This document shows positions 53,601 to 62,347 of a DNA stretch of 64,000 nucleotides, one piece after another. Below the pieces are notes generated by a model, which saw only the letters and a program-made list of their open reading frames with translations, did no database searches and had not been told where the DNA came from. The position numbers and the translations under genes are program-made. Location of the stretch: contig NZ_JAWQFO010000003.1 of the NCBI RefSeq assembly GCF_033436665.1, positions 62,001 through 126,000 on the forward strand, written 5' to 3'. Numbering within the stretch: position 1 is the first letter of the stretch; every line of letters starts with the position of its first letter. The stretch comes from JAWQFO01 sp033436665 (GTDB taxonomy: Bacteria; Pseudomonadota; Alphaproteobacteria; Rhodobacterales; Rhodobacteraceae).

Positions 53601-54084
53601 CGGCGCGGTCGTCCATCTCGGTGAATTGCGGGCTGACCCCGGATTCGAGCGGAAAGCGCCGCAGCAGCGCGGCGCAGAAGGAATGGATGGTCTGGATCTT
53701 CAACCCGCCCGGCGTCTCAAGCGCCCGCGCGAAAAGCCGGCGCGCTTCGCGCAGCTTCTCGGCCGGGATCGCGCCGTCCTCGCCCAGTTCGCGCAGTGCG
53801 GCGCGCAACGCGTCGTCGGACATCATCGCCCACTGCCCGAGCCGCTTGTAGAGCCGGTTCTGCATCTCCGAGGCCGCCGCCTTGGTGTAGGTCAGGCACA
53901 GGATATGCTGCGGATCGACCGCCTTGTGCGACGCCCGGGGGTCGACCCCGCCCAGCAGCAGGCGTGCGACGCGGTCGGTCAGGACCCGCGTCTTGCCCGA
54001 CCCGGCATTGGCCGAGAGCCAGGTCGAGAAGGCCGGGTCGGCGGCGCGGATCTGCGCGGCGGAGGCGTCGTTCGGCGCGCTCAT
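50680..54084 (-). CDS. addA: Double-strand break repair helicase-nuclease AddA
   Basis: A 1134-residue UvrD-like helicase with a C-terminal RecB-type nuclease. Walker A: SANAGSGKTRVLTDR; DEAQDTSPSQWDVI is the Walker B region; further on VTVHGAKGLESPIVILPDT and LYVALTRAEKWL. The nuclease motif is AVDFKTNR. AddA with AddB forms the exonuclease/helicase that resects broken DNA for RecA. The ATG at 54084 overlaps the addB stop by four bases (ATGA) and is preferred to a longer frame. Confidence 0.95.
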   Translation of the reverse strand: MSAPNDASAAQIRAADPAFSTWLSANAGSGKTRVLTDRVARLLLGGVDPRASHKAVDPQHILCLTYTKAAASEMQNRLYKRLGQWAMMSDDALRAALRELGEDGAIPAEKLREARRLFARALETPGGLKIQTIHSFCAALLRRFPLESGVSPQFTEMDDRAAELLRAGIVDRMAEGPDAPLVDGMARHLTDENFGAITASIVRMGDAFDTPLDLADLLGLFGQPASLTEAGIAGSVFPGGERDLLDRFIPTMRAKGGNDGKAAEKLAAIATPGFDDLPVLEDVFLTKSGANAFCAKIGKLPTKPTQDALSADMPAWNAFMQRVEDAREPRLALLAAQKALALHRFAARFLEHYNAAKRDHGWLDFDDLILRTRRLLDDPAVAAWVLYKIDGGIDHILVDEAQDTSPSQWDVIRKLTLEFASGAGARPDVARTIFVVGDKKQSIYSFQGADPLEFDRMEKDFRQRLEAAEQPFQSETLAYSFRSSSAVLRIVDHCFGEASGTGFDPAPQHIAFKHRLPGRVDIWPVVPRQDTPEDGDWTDPVDRPGERHHTVILAERIARQIQELTQTPHYIPADVDGHPGHVRRRIRPGDFLILVQRRSDLFSEIIRACKALNLPIAGSDRLKVGAELAVRDLAALLAFLAVPEDDLSLATALKSPLFGWSEQMLFDLAHARDGYLWQALRGRGAEFTETLAMLQDLLNEVDFRRPYDLIERILTRHEGRARLLARLGAEAEDGIDALLSQALAYERNAVPSLTGFLVWMETDDLEIKRQVDSASDQIRVMTVHGAKGLESPIVILPDTVRRPPQIRDSVVDVGGHPVWATPANERPAAMRDRLDAMRAAEEAERLRLLYVALTRAEKWLILAACGDLPTSGDSWYQAVQRAMDPSGAEEIEVDGEKGKRHAHGDWDALPVVEPEEKVVHPPSLEPFFAAPAPAEPPQRATLSPSDLGGAKALPGDLGEDSEIAKRHGTLVHDLLEHLAARPAPERPGLLAAMAPEDGTAAFDAAGAEAQAVLGDPSLAWIFASGTLAEVPISAELGRHRLHGVIDRLIVEPDRVLAVDFKTNRVVPATPGTCPDGILRQMGAYAHALAQIWPDRRIETGILWTRDASFMALPHDIVSDALQSAPYLDEAPGPS

Positions 54085-57038
54085 GTCAGAACCTCGCGCA
54101 AGGGCGTGTCGGTCTCGTCCCATTCGCCGAACCGGGCAAGCTGGTCGTAGTCACCGGCAAAAGCGACGCGCTGCATCGCCCGACGCGCGGTGAACCCCTG
54201 GTCGGGCGCGCGGTACTCAGACAGCAGCGCCTTGAGCCGGGCCAGCACCTCGGCGGGGGGTTCGTCGGCCAGTGGCGCGGCAACTTCCTGACCCTTGCCG
54301 AGGCCGATGAACACCGCCGACAGGACCGGCGCGGGTCCGATGCGGGCAAAGGCTCCGGCCTCGACCATCCCGGCCTCGATCAGCAACTGCTTGTCGAAGG
54401 CGGCCTGTTCCTTCTTCGACGGCGGCGCGCCGGTCTTGTAGTCGTAGAGGATGATCCGGCCATCCTCGGTCCGGTCGATCCGGTCCGCCCGTCCCTTGAG
54501 GCTGACCCCGATGTCGGGCCACGTGATCCGGCCGGTCGCGTCCTCCTCGAAGGCCACGGGGGTCGCCACGGCCTGCCGCGCGATCTCGCCTGTCACGAAC
54601 CACTCCGCGATGCGCCCGACACGCGACAGCCACATCGTCCGCGCCGCGGGCCAGGGCGCGCCGTCGCGCATCACCTCGGCGGCGACCTCCATCAAGGCGT
54701 CTGCTGTCAGCCGCGCCGGATCCGCGGTTGCCGTTTTCACGAACCGCTCCATCACGTCATGCGCCAGCGTGCCCCGGATCAGCGCGTCGGGCGCCTGCAC
54801 CAGCGGACCGATCGGGCGCAACTTCAGGACATGGCGCGCGTAGATCGCATAAGGGTCGCGGATCAGCGTCCTGATCTCGGTGACCGAAAGCTGGGTCGGA
54901 CGCGCGGCAACCGGCGGGCAGGGAGAGGGGCGCGGCGCGCCGGGAATGCGGGTGACCTGCTCCAGCGCCGCGACCCGGTCGAGCCAGGCATCGCCGCGCG
55001 CCCGCATGTCCCTCAGCGCCGCCTGCCCGCCCGTCGCCTCGAGCCCGCCCATCAGGTTCTGCAAGCGGTTGATCCAGCGCGAGGGAATGGTCTCGGCATC
55101 GTCCGAGCGGATCGCGCGGGTCAGCCAGACCTGCGGCGCCGCGATCGCCTGCTGGTAGTCGTGCGCCGAAAGCCCGATGCGGCGTTCCGGCAGCAACAGC
55201 CCGGCATCGAGCCGCATCCGGCGGTTGAGCCAGGGATCGGGGCGCGCCGGTTCCGGCCAGGTTCCGTCGTTCAGGCCACCGAGGATCACGAGGTCCGCGC
55301 CCTGCACCCGCGCCTCGAGCGTGCCCCAGATCATGATACGCGGGTGCGGCGCGTCGCGGTCGCGCACCTCGCCGGCCGACAGAAGGCCGTCGAGCAGCGT
55401 GGCATAGTCGAGCGCCGAGACCTCTCCGCCATGGGGCGCCTGCTCGGCCAGCCCCGTCATGACGTTCTCGGCGGCATCGCCCGCGTTCATCTGCCAGAGC
55501 GCGCCGGGTCCCTCCGGTTCCGGCCCGCCGGCGATCGCCGTGGCCAGCGCCATGTGCTCGTCGACCCAGGTGGTCAGGGCGCGCGCGCCGGGGGCTTCGC
55601 GCCCGGTGAAGGTTTCGCCGACCCAGATGGCCCAGCGGTCCGCGGCGGCCTGCCTGGCGGGATCCTTGTCGACACCGGACATCAGCCGCGCGATCCCGTC
55701 GGCGTCCGGATAGGGCAGACCGTGGCGACGGATCCGCAGTTCGAGCCGGCGGGTGTTCAGCAGGTGGTCGCTGCGGCTTCCGGCGCTGTGGGTCAGCGGG
55801 TGCTTGAGCAGCGTAAGCAGCGCCTCGGCGTCAAGCCGGGTGGTGAAGAGCCCCGCGACATGGCGCAAGAGGCGCCCCGGAGGCGACAGGTGCAGCGGCA
55901 TGCCGGCGGAATCGTCCGGCAAGATGCGCCAGCGGTCGAGCGCCGCGGTCACCTGCCGGGTCAACATGCGGTCCGGCGTGATCAGCGCCGCCGTTTCGCC
56001 GTTCTCGGCGGCCTGGCGCAGTCGCATCGCGATGGCCAGCGCCTCGGCCCGCGGCGTCGGGGCCTCGACAAGGGTCGTGTCGGCGGTTGCCTCCGCCAGC
56101 GGGCCCAGGCGTGGACCTTCCGAGAGCCAGGCGTCGGTAAAGGGCGCCGGTCGCAGCGACAGCGACACCAGCGCGTTGCGCGCCCGCGACGGCGGGGCCG
56201 CCCGCGCGGTCCAGGGGCGCAGGTCGTCGAGACCCAGGTCCAGCGATTGCATGAGGTCGAAGAACCGGTACTGCGGATGATCCTCGGACAAGTCCTGCCG
56301 GGTGAGCTGCGACCAGGCCGCGCGGGGCATGTCGGCATCGAAGCCCGGCAGGATCACCGCCCCCTGCGGCAGGCGGGCCACGGCTTCCATCAGCAGTTTC
56401 GTCGTCCCCCGCGATCCGGTGGAGCCGGCGAGGATCACCGGCGTTTCGCGCGGCTGCTCGGCCCAGCGCTCGACCAGCCGGGCGACGAGGCCGCGCTGCC
56501 GCGCCTCCGGCCCGGGTCCCGTGTCGGCGCGGTCGACGTAGCCTTGTGCGATCCGCAGGAAGGCAAGCGCGCGCTGCCAGTGGCCCGACTGGTCGCTGAC
56601 GTCGAGCCCGGCGATCTTTTCGGCGGTGACGCCTTCGCCCTCCATCTCGTCGATCAGCGCGGCGAGGCTGTCGGTCAGATCGAAAAGCGACGTTCGCCCG
56701 CCGAGGTCGCGTTCGGCCGCGAGCAGGGGCGCGACCAGTTGCATCAGTTCCAGCCGCCGGCGCAGGGCGGGCACGGAGGCGGGCATCGCAAGGCCCGGCT
56801 CGAGTGTGTCGAGGTCGGTCACCAGCCGGATGCGCGGCAGCAGGGTCGCGGGGCCTGAATCGAAGAGGGCGCGCAGGCGGCGCTGCATCCTGCGGGTGTT
56901 GACGATCAGGTCGACCCGCGCGATCGCCTCCGGGGGCTGGCCGGTCAGCCGTTCGCGCAGGCCCTCGGCCACCGCCCGCGGGAAATCGACGCCGGGTTCG
57001 AGCGTGAAGACACGCGGGGTCGCGGAGCTATCGAACAT
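54081..57038 (-). CDS. addB: Double-strand break repair protein AddB
   Basis: A 985-residue AddB, partner of AddA. The C-terminal nuclease is clear: GRADRIDRTEDGRIILYDYKTG. The N-terminal helicase-like part has no Walker A loop, and the whole protein contains a single Cys, so the four-Cys iron-sulfur cluster of Bacillus AddB cannot form. It overlaps murU by 11 bases at its start and addA by four at its end. The variant without P-loop and cluster may be usual for this bacterial group, but that needs an alignment. Confidence 0.92.
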   Translation of the reverse strand: MFDSSATPRVFTLEPGVDFPRAVAEGLRERLTGQPPEAIARVDLIVNTRRMQRRLRALFDSGPATLLPRIRLVTDLDTLEPGLAMPASVPALRRRLELMQLVAPLLAAERDLGGRTSLFDLTDSLAALIDEMEGEGVTAEKIAGLDVSDQSGHWQRALAFLRIAQGYVDRADTGPGPEARQRGLVARLVERWAEQPRETPVILAGSTGSRGTTKLLMEAVARLPQGAVILPGFDADMPRAAWSQLTRQDLSEDHPQYRFFDLMQSLDLGLDDLRPWTARAAPPSRARNALVSLSLRPAPFTDAWLSEGPRLGPLAEATADTTLVEAPTPRAEALAIAMRLRQAAENGETAALITPDRMLTRQVTAALDRWRILPDDSAGMPLHLSPPGRLLRHVAGLFTTRLDAEALLTLLKHPLTHSAGSRSDHLLNTRRLELRIRRHGLPYPDADGIARLMSGVDKDPARQAAADRWAIWVGETFTGREAPGARALTTWVDEHMALATAIAGGPEPEGPGALWQMNAGDAAENVMTGLAEQAPHGGEVSALDYATLLDGLLSAGEVRDRDAPHPRIMIWGTLEARVQGADLVILGGLNDGTWPEPARPDPWLNRRMRLDAGLLLPERRIGLSAHDYQQAIAAPQVWLTRAIRSDDAETIPSRWINRLQNLMGGLEATGGQAALRDMRARGDAWLDRVAALEQVTRIPGAPRPSPCPPVAARPTQLSVTEIRTLIRDPYAIYARHVLKLRPIGPLVQAPDALIRGTLAHDVMERFVKTATADPARLTADALMEVAAEVMRDGAPWPAARTMWLSRVGRIAEWFVTGEIARQAVATPVAFEEDATGRITWPDIGVSLKGRADRIDRTEDGRIILYDYKTGAPPSKKEQAAFDKQLLIEAGMVEAGAFARIGPAPVLSAVFIGLGKGQEVAAPLADEPPAEVLARLKALLSEYRAPDQGFTARRAMQRVAFAGDYDQLARFGEWDETDTPLREVLT

Positions 57039-57723
57039 CGTGTTGCCTCAGCATGTCCTCGGCGAGACCGATCCCGGCGGGCGTTCCGACGTCGCACCAG
57101 TGTCCGGGATGCACGATGCCGAACAGCCGTCCCTCGGCCTTCATTTCGTCCCAGATCGCGTTGAGCGAGAAGACCCGTTCGGGCCGCGCGGCGACGCGGT
57201 CGGTCTTGAGGATCTGCGCGCCGCCGTAGACCAGATCACCGCGCCGGCCGAGCCGACCTTCGGCGTCGCAAGTGAAGTCGCCGGGCTCGATGCGGCCAAC
57301 TGCGCGCGCGGCGGGCACGCAGATCAGCAGCGCGTCCATCCGCTCTGGCTCCCATGCGGCGCGCAACAGTTCGAGCGGGTTCGGTCCGATCCAGATCGCG
57401 TCGGTGTTCATCGTGATCACCGGTCCCTTGCCGAGCAGGGGCAGCGCGTTCTTCAGCCCGCCGCCGGTGTCGAGGATCTCGGGTGTCTCGACGATGGGTT
57501 GCACCCCGCGCGGCGCGAGATGGGCGACCAAAGGCTCGGGGCGGTAATGCAGGTTGGCGGCCACGACGCGCGGGCGAAGCGGCGCGACGAGCGCGAGGGC
57601 ATGGTCGATCAGCGGCTTGCCCGCGACCGGGATCATCGGTTTCGGCATCCGTTCCGTCAGCGGCTTCATCCGGGTCCCGAAACCGGCGGCGAAGAGCATC
57701 ACGGTGTCGGGGCGGTCTGGCAT
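57028..57723 (-). CDS. murU: N-acetylmuramate 1-phosphate uridylyltransferase (MurU-like)
   Basis: A 231-residue sugar nucleotidyltransferase: LFAAGFGTRMKPLTERMPKPMIPVAGKPLIDHAL. MurU makes UDP-MurNAc from MurNAc-1-phosphate in a recycling route that by-passes MurA/MurB and gives intrinsic fosfomycin tolerance. The call rests on similarity to nucleotidyltransferases plus the partner gene amgK, whose end overlaps by 25 bases. The ATG at 57723 begins MPDRPDTVML. Other UTP-glucose-like transferases cannot be excluded. Confidence 0.85.
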   Translation of the reverse strand: MPDRPDTVMLFAAGFGTRMKPLTERMPKPMIPVAGKPLIDHALALVAPLRPRVVAANLHYRPEPLVAHLAPRGVQPIVETPEILDTGGGLKNALPLLGKGPVITMNTDAIWIGPNPLELLRAAWEPERMDALLICVPAARAVGRIEPGDFTCDAEGRLGRRGDLVYGGAQILKTDRVAARPERVFSLNAIWDEMKAEGRLFGIVHPGHWCDVGTPAGIGLAEDMLRQHDVR

Positions 57724-58718
57724 GTCTGTCTCAGTCTGGCGAGATGGTCGGGGGTCGGGGGCGGCAGGGTGTCCGCAAGGAACGACGCGATGCCGGACAG
57801 CGCGGGATGCGCGAGGTTGCGTTGGGCCAGCGCCCAGACCCGGGGCACAAAGTCGATGTAGCGCGCCTTGCCATCCCGTCGGCTGAGCCGTGCGAAGACG
57901 CCGAGGATCCGCAACTGGCGTTGCAGGCCGAGGGTGGCGTAGGCCTCTCCGAAGGCCGCGCGGTCGTGGCCGGTCGCGGCGAGAAACCGGTCGAGGCTGT
58001 GCGTCTCGAGGGCCGGCGGCACGTCGCGGCGGGCGTCCTGAAGGATCGACACGAGGTCGTAGGCCGGATGGGCCAGCATCGCGTCCTGGAAGTCGAGCAG
58101 CCCGACCCTTGCGACGCCGGCCCGTTCCGGCAGCCAGATCAGGTTCTCCGCGTGGTAGTCGCGCAGCATCAACACCGGGGCCACGGTGTCGAGCGGCTGG
58201 CAGAGGTTCTCGAACCTCTCCCGAAATTCGGCGGCCAGCGCGGAAGTCTCCGCTTCGGAACCGGTATGGTACCACTCGAAGATCGCGGCGGCGAGATCGG
58301 CACAGGTCGCGGCATCGAGCCGGGATAGTGCCGGAGCGGCGTGGTCCTGCAACACCGGCAGCACGTCGATCGCGGCGTCGTAGAGACTGGTTTCGAGCTC
58401 GGGCGCATTGGTGACGAGACGCGCGAACACGTCGTCGCCGAGATCCTCGAGCAGCAGGAAGCCGTGCGCGGGATCGCTGGCAAGAATCTCGGGTGCGCTG
58501 AGGCCGATGCCGCGCAGGTGCTCGGCGATTGTGATGAACGGGCGTGTGTCCTCGCCGCGCGCGGGGTCTGCATCCATCAGCACCGCGCGGGCCTTGGACC
58601 CGCGTTTCAGCCGGTCGTAGCGGCGTTGCGAGGCGTCGCCAGCGAGCAGCGTGCGCCGCGCATCGCCCCAGCCTGCCCGGTCGAGGAAATCTCGCGCGAG
58701 ATCGGCGCGCGCCGTCAT
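57699..58718 (-). CDS. amgK: Anomeric MurNAc/GlcNAc kinase (AmgK-like)
   Basis: A 339-residue aminoglycoside-phosphotransferase-fold kinase. The catalytic loop is LRDYHAENLIWL, and Mg2+ binding is in GLLDFQDAMLAHPAYDLVS. AmgK phosphorylates MurNAc or GlcNAc at C1, feeding MurU, which is encoded next. Start overlaps the tsaE stop by four bases. AmgK, MurU and tsaE side by side is known in Pseudomonas and in alphaproteobacteria such as Caulobacter. Confidence 0.88.
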   Translation of the reverse strand: MTARADLARDFLDRAGWGDARRTLLAGDASQRRYDRLKRGSKARAVLMDADPARGEDTRPFITIAEHLRGIGLSAPEILASDPAHGFLLLEDLGDDVFARLVTNAPELETSLYDAAIDVLPVLQDHAAPALSRLDAATCADLAAAIFEWYHTGSEAETSALAAEFRERFENLCQPLDTVAPVLMLRDYHAENLIWLPERAGVARVGLLDFQDAMLAHPAYDLVSILQDARRDVPPALETHSLDRFLAATGHDRAAFGEAYATLGLQRQLRILGVFARLSRRDGKARYIDFVPRVWALAQRNLAHPALSGIASFLADTLPPPTPDHLARLRQTCQTAPTP

Positions 58719-59188
58719 GTCGGGTCACCCTCGACGCGCGCGTCCCAGCCGGTATCGGTCCAGGACGCGGTCAGGACGCGGGCGTATTCGTCGCCTCCAT
58801 CGGTCAGAGTGATGTCGAGCGCATTCGGGGGTCGCAACGCGCCCAGCCGGTCCGGCCATTCGACGAGGCAGATCGCCGTCGCGAAGGCCTCGGCAAGTCC
58901 CAATTCCTCGATTTCGAGGGTCGATCCGACGCGGTAGAGATCTGCATGCCACAGCGGGCCCTGGCGCGTGTCGTATGTCTGCACCAGCGTGAAGGTGGGC
59001 GAGGGCACGTCCTCGGGTTCGGTCAGGATGGCTTGAATCAGGCTCCGCGCGAAATGCGTCTTGCCCGCGCCGACCGGGCCGCTCAGCAGGATCGTGTTGC
59101 CTTCGCGCAACTGCGCGCCCAGCGCCGCGGCGTAGCGCGCCGTCTCGGCTTCGGACGACAGGGTCTTGGTCACGCGGCGCGGGGACAT
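58715..59188 (-). CDS. tsaE: tRNA threonylcarbamoyladenosine biosynthesis ATPase TsaE
   Basis: A 157-residue TsaE, an ATPase needed for t6A37 tRNA modification with TsaB and TsaD. It has LSGPVGAGKTHFARSLI (Walker A), VPSPTFTLVQTYD and WHADLYR. The partner genes are not in this window. It is coupled to amgK by an ATGA overlap and starts 39 bases after the PAS protein gene, so those genes may share one transcript. Confidence 0.94.
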   Translation of the reverse strand: MSPRRVTKTLSSEAETARYAAALGAQLREGNTILLSGPVGAGKTHFARSLIQAILTEPEDVPSPTFTLVQTYDTRQGPLWHADLYRVGSTLEIEELGLAEAFATAICLVEWPDRLGALRPPNALDITLTDGGDEYARVLTASWTDTGWDARVEGDPT

Positions 59189-59227
59189 GCGGCCAAGTTA
59201 CCCGTGCCGCCGTCCGCTGCAAGTCGA

Positions 59228-60766
59228 TTAGCGCGCCGCGCTGCCCGCCGGTTTGCGCTGCCTGCGTGGCGCTGCGGGCTCGGGGGCCGTGCTGAAGCGA
59301 ACGAGCGTGGCGCCGCTCGCAATGGGCGCGACCTGGCAGGTCAACTGCTCGCCCGACCGCAGCGAAACCGGCATGCTCCACGGGTCGCGGTCGCCGTAAT
59401 CGAGTACGAAGTCGGTCAGCGCCGCCCAACGCGCGCCGGGTTCGCACAGTCGTTTCCATTCGGCGATCGAGTCCGCGATGGTGACGTCGGCAAAGGCGTT
59501 GTCGGGGTCGAGCTTCCAGAGCTTGCGATAGGCCGCGTTGCAGAAGCTCAGCACGCCAGCGGGCGAGAACACCACGAGCGCATCGTCGAAACTGTCCATG
59601 AGGCTCTGGCCAAGCTTCAGTTCGGCGCGGAAATTGCGTGTGAGCGACACCTCTGCGCTGATGTCTTCGATCAGAAAGGCGATGGCGCCGTCGGGATGCG
59701 GGCGGCCGCGCACGCGGTATGTCTGGCCCGACTCGAGCGTCCAGGTCTCCTGGTAGCGCCCGTCGGTGGCGGCCGTGACCACTTCGGCAATCTCCTGGCG
59801 CCAGGATCGGTAGTTCTTGGGTTCGGGCATGCGCCGGTTTTCGCGCAGCCGATCGAAGAAGGACAGCAGCGTCGGACGTGCGCTGAGGAATTCTGCAGGC
59901 AGGCTGGTCAGATCGATCAGCGCGGGATTGAAGAGCGCCAGCTGCCCCTTGCGGTCGAAGATCGCGAGACCGATGGACAGATGTGCGAAGGTCTTGGCCA
60001 GGGTCTGCACGAAGTTGCGCTGGGCGATCTCGGACTGCACCACGGCATTGACGTTGACGGCGTGAAAGATCCGCACCTCGCCCGCCTTGATCACCGAGAC
60101 ATCGTACCAGTCGCAGCCCGGTTTGTCGGGCTGGTCGATCGCGATGCGCTTGGCGGCGGCGCCTGCCAACTGGGCGTCGAGATCGGCAAAAACCGGAACG
60201 TCCCGGTCAGGCTCTCGCTCGTGCAGGGTCCTGTAGAGCTGGCTGTAGGCGGCATTGCACCAGATCACCTTGCCCTGGGCGTCGACCTGCCAGACCGGAT
60301 GCGGTGTGGTATCGCTGGCCCGGCGCAAATGCTCGAGTTCCACGAGGGTCGAGATCAGGTCCTTGCCGGCCAGCCTGTCGAGGCTCTGGTCTTCCTCCTC
60401 GACGACGACGCGGGTGAAGGCGCCGCTTTGCGAGATCCGCAGGCGTCCGCCGTCGTGGTCGTGCACGGCCCGGATCGAGATCTCGCCGCTGGCGGTCGGC
60501 GGGCTGTCGGGAAAGCGCGGGAAGCGTCCCAGGTAAAGCGCGCGTAGGCTGGCCCAGGTGTCGCGGCCAGGTCGGACGCCGTGCAGGTGCAGCGCCGCGT
60601 TCGAGGCGTGGTGCAGGACGTCGCTGTCGAACAGAAAGGACATGCCGTCGTCGAAGCCCGGTCCTGACGCGCCACGGCCCGCACCGGAGCGCGCGATCCA
60701 GAAGACCGCGACGCCCACGCTCAGTGCGGCCGCGCAGAAGACGATCACGGCTTCGATCAGCGGCAT
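59228..60766 (-). CDS. Membrane-anchored PAS-domain protein without kinase domain
   Basis: A 512-residue protein: an N-terminal membrane helix (LIEAVIVFCAAALSVGVAVFWIA), then at least three PAS-like units. The clearest have HPVWQVDAQGKVIWCNAAYSQLY, LAIFDRKGQLALFNPALIDL and ALVVFSPAGVLSFCNAAYRKLW. The C-terminus is a basic, Ala/Arg/Pro-rich tail; no HisKA, HATPase, GGDEF or EAL follows. It could scaffold or sense for a separate kinase, comparable in layout to the PAS part of DivL. The ATG at 60766 begins the membrane helix. Ligand and partner unknown. Confidence 0.75.
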   Translation of the reverse strand: MPLIEAVIVFCAAALSVGVAVFWIARSGAGRGASGPGFDDGMSFLFDSDVLHHASNAALHLHGVRPGRDTWASLRALYLGRFPRFPDSPPTASGEISIRAVHDHDGGRLRISQSGAFTRVVVEEEDQSLDRLAGKDLISTLVELEHLRRASDTTPHPVWQVDAQGKVIWCNAAYSQLYRTLHEREPDRDVPVFADLDAQLAGAAAKRIAIDQPDKPGCDWYDVSVIKAGEVRIFHAVNVNAVVQSEIAQRNFVQTLAKTFAHLSIGLAIFDRKGQLALFNPALIDLTSLPAEFLSARPTLLSFFDRLRENRRMPEPKNYRSWRQEIAEVVTAATDGRYQETWTLESGQTYRVRGRPHPDGAIAFLIEDISAEVSLTRNFRAELKLGQSLMDSFDDALVVFSPAGVLSFCNAAYRKLWKLDPDNAFADVTIADSIAEWKRLCEPGARWAALTDFVLDYGDRDPWSMPVSLRSGEQLTCQVAPIASGATLVRFSTAPEPAAPRRQRKPAGSAAR

Positions 60767-60866
60767 GTGGAACCCTGTCCCTTCAGAAGCACACGCCCAC
60801 ATTATCCGGTTTTCGGAGTTAACGCAGCGTTAAGATGTGTCGCGATGGTCCCAGACGTGCATCGCG

Positions 60867-62255
60867 TCAGGCCCGGATTGGCTGGTTGTGCCCGGTCGGC
60901 ACCGGCGTCGTTCCGGTGCGGGCGTCGATGTTGGCGCGAGACCAGCGGACCTCGACGATGGCGCCGATGTGCTGGTCGTCGCTGTCGCGGTCGATGAACG
61001 GGTCGTTGCCATTGGCAAAGGTCAGTTCCGCGCCCGAGCGTTCGAGCAGCGTCTTGGCGATGAAGAGACCGAGACCCATCCCTTCGTACTCGGGCCGAAG
61101 CGGGCGCTCTCCGGGCCCGCGTCTGCGCCCGACGAAAGGATCGCCAATGCGCCCCAGCAGGTGCGGCGGATAGCCGCGCCCGTCGTCGAGGATGCGGATC
61201 GCGATCCGGTCCTCGGACCAGTCCGCCTGGATCCAGACGTTGCGACGGGCGAAATCGACCGCGTTCTGGATCAGGTTACGCAGGCCGTGCACGATCTCGG
61301 GTTTGCGCAGGATCGAGGGCTGCGCCCCGGCGGTTTCGGCTTCGGCGAAATGTACCGACTTGCCGCGGGTCAGGTGCGGTTCGGCGGCTTCCTCGAGCAC
61401 GGCCATCAGCGGCGCCTGGCGCAGGTGCAGGTCATCCTTTCCCGCCCGACCCATGTTCCGCAGGATATCGCTGCAGCGGTCCGCCTGCGCCCGGATCAGG
61501 ACGGCATCCTCGCGCAGGTCGGGGCGGTCCTGAAGCTCTTCTAGAAGTTCCGAACTGGCCAGCTTGATCGTCGCAAGCGGCGTTCCGAGTTCGTGCGCGG
61601 CGGCCGCCACCACGCCGCCGAGGTCGGTCAGCTTCTGCTCGCGCGCCAGCGCCATCTGCGTCGCGGCCAGCGCGTCGGACATCGAGTGGATCTCGGTGGT
61701 CACCCGGACCGAGTAGGCGCTGATGAAAACGATCGCGATGATGAGCGCGATCCAGTTGCCGAAGACGAAGATCTGCGGAATCTCCAGCACCGTTCCCGAG
61801 ACATGCTGCAGAGGAAAGTGGAACACAGCGAGCAGGCTGACCAGCAGGACCGCTGTGCCGCCCACCACCAGAGTCGAGCGCAGTGTCAGCACGGCGGCCG
61901 AAATGGTCACCGGGCCAAGCATCAGAAGCGCGAAGGGATTGTTGAGCCCACCGGTCAGGAAGAGCAGGAAGCTGAGCTGCAAAAGGTCGAACAGGACCAT
62001 GAGCATGTTCTCGACTTCCGACAGGCGCTTGTTCTCGGGAAAGACCAGAACCGCCACGAGGTTCGAGATCGCCGAAGCCCCGATCACGAGGTAGCACAGG
62101 CCCAGCTCGAGCTCGATATCGAAGACCCGCGTGGCGATCGCGATGGCCGTCAGCTGCCCGGCGATGGCGAACCAGCGCAGCAGGATGATCGTGCGCAGCC
62201 GGATCCAGTTGGACCACATGCGCCCGCCGAGCGGTCTGACGTCTGTATCGGTCAT
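60867..62255 (-). CDS. regB: Redox-sensing histidine kinase RegB/PrrB
   Basis: A 462-residue sensor kinase with about six membrane helices. The quinone-sensing motif GGLNNPF is at residues 102-108, the H-box HELGTPL has His221, and the redox-active Cys in QADRCSDILRNMG is Cys261 (Cys265 in R. capsulatus RegB). The ATPase has DDGRGYPPHLLGRIGDPF. RegB phosphorylates RegA in a redox-dependent way. It is divergent from senC-regA with 92 bases between. The ATG at 62255 fits the length of R. sphaeroides PrrB. Confidence 0.94.
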   Translation of the reverse strand: MTDTDVRPLGGRMWSNWIRLRTIILLRWFAIAGQLTAIAIATRVFDIELELGLCYLVIGASAISNLVAVLVFPENKRLSEVENMLMVLFDLLQLSFLLFLTGGLNNPFALLMLGPVTISAAVLTLRSTLVVGGTAVLLVSLLAVFHFPLQHVSGTVLEIPQIFVFGNWIALIIAIVFISAYSVRVTTEIHSMSDALAATQMALAREQKLTDLGGVVAAAAHELGTPLATIKLASSELLEELQDRPDLREDAVLIRAQADRCSDILRNMGRAGKDDLHLRQAPLMAVLEEAAEPHLTRGKSVHFAEAETAGAQPSILRKPEIVHGLRNLIQNAVDFARRNVWIQADWSEDRIAIRILDDGRGYPPHLLGRIGDPFVGRRRGPGERPLRPEYEGMGLGLFIAKTLLERSGAELTFANGNDPFIDRDSDDQHIGAIVEVRWSRANIDARTGTTPVPTGHNQPIRA

Positions 62256-62347
62256 GGCCTCACCGGCTCTTGAGTTTCCAATGCTGCGCCGGAACGCTAG
62301 GAGTGCCCCGGAAGAGTTCAAGCCGATCATACAGGATCGAAATCGAA

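Noticed and set aside
53796..56858. A 1,020-residue open frame antisense to addB
   Set aside because: Long antisense frames are expected in G+C-rich DNA. Its translation is Arg/Gly/Ala-rich with no recognisable domain, and the addB frame has a clear nuclease motif and coupled neighbours.
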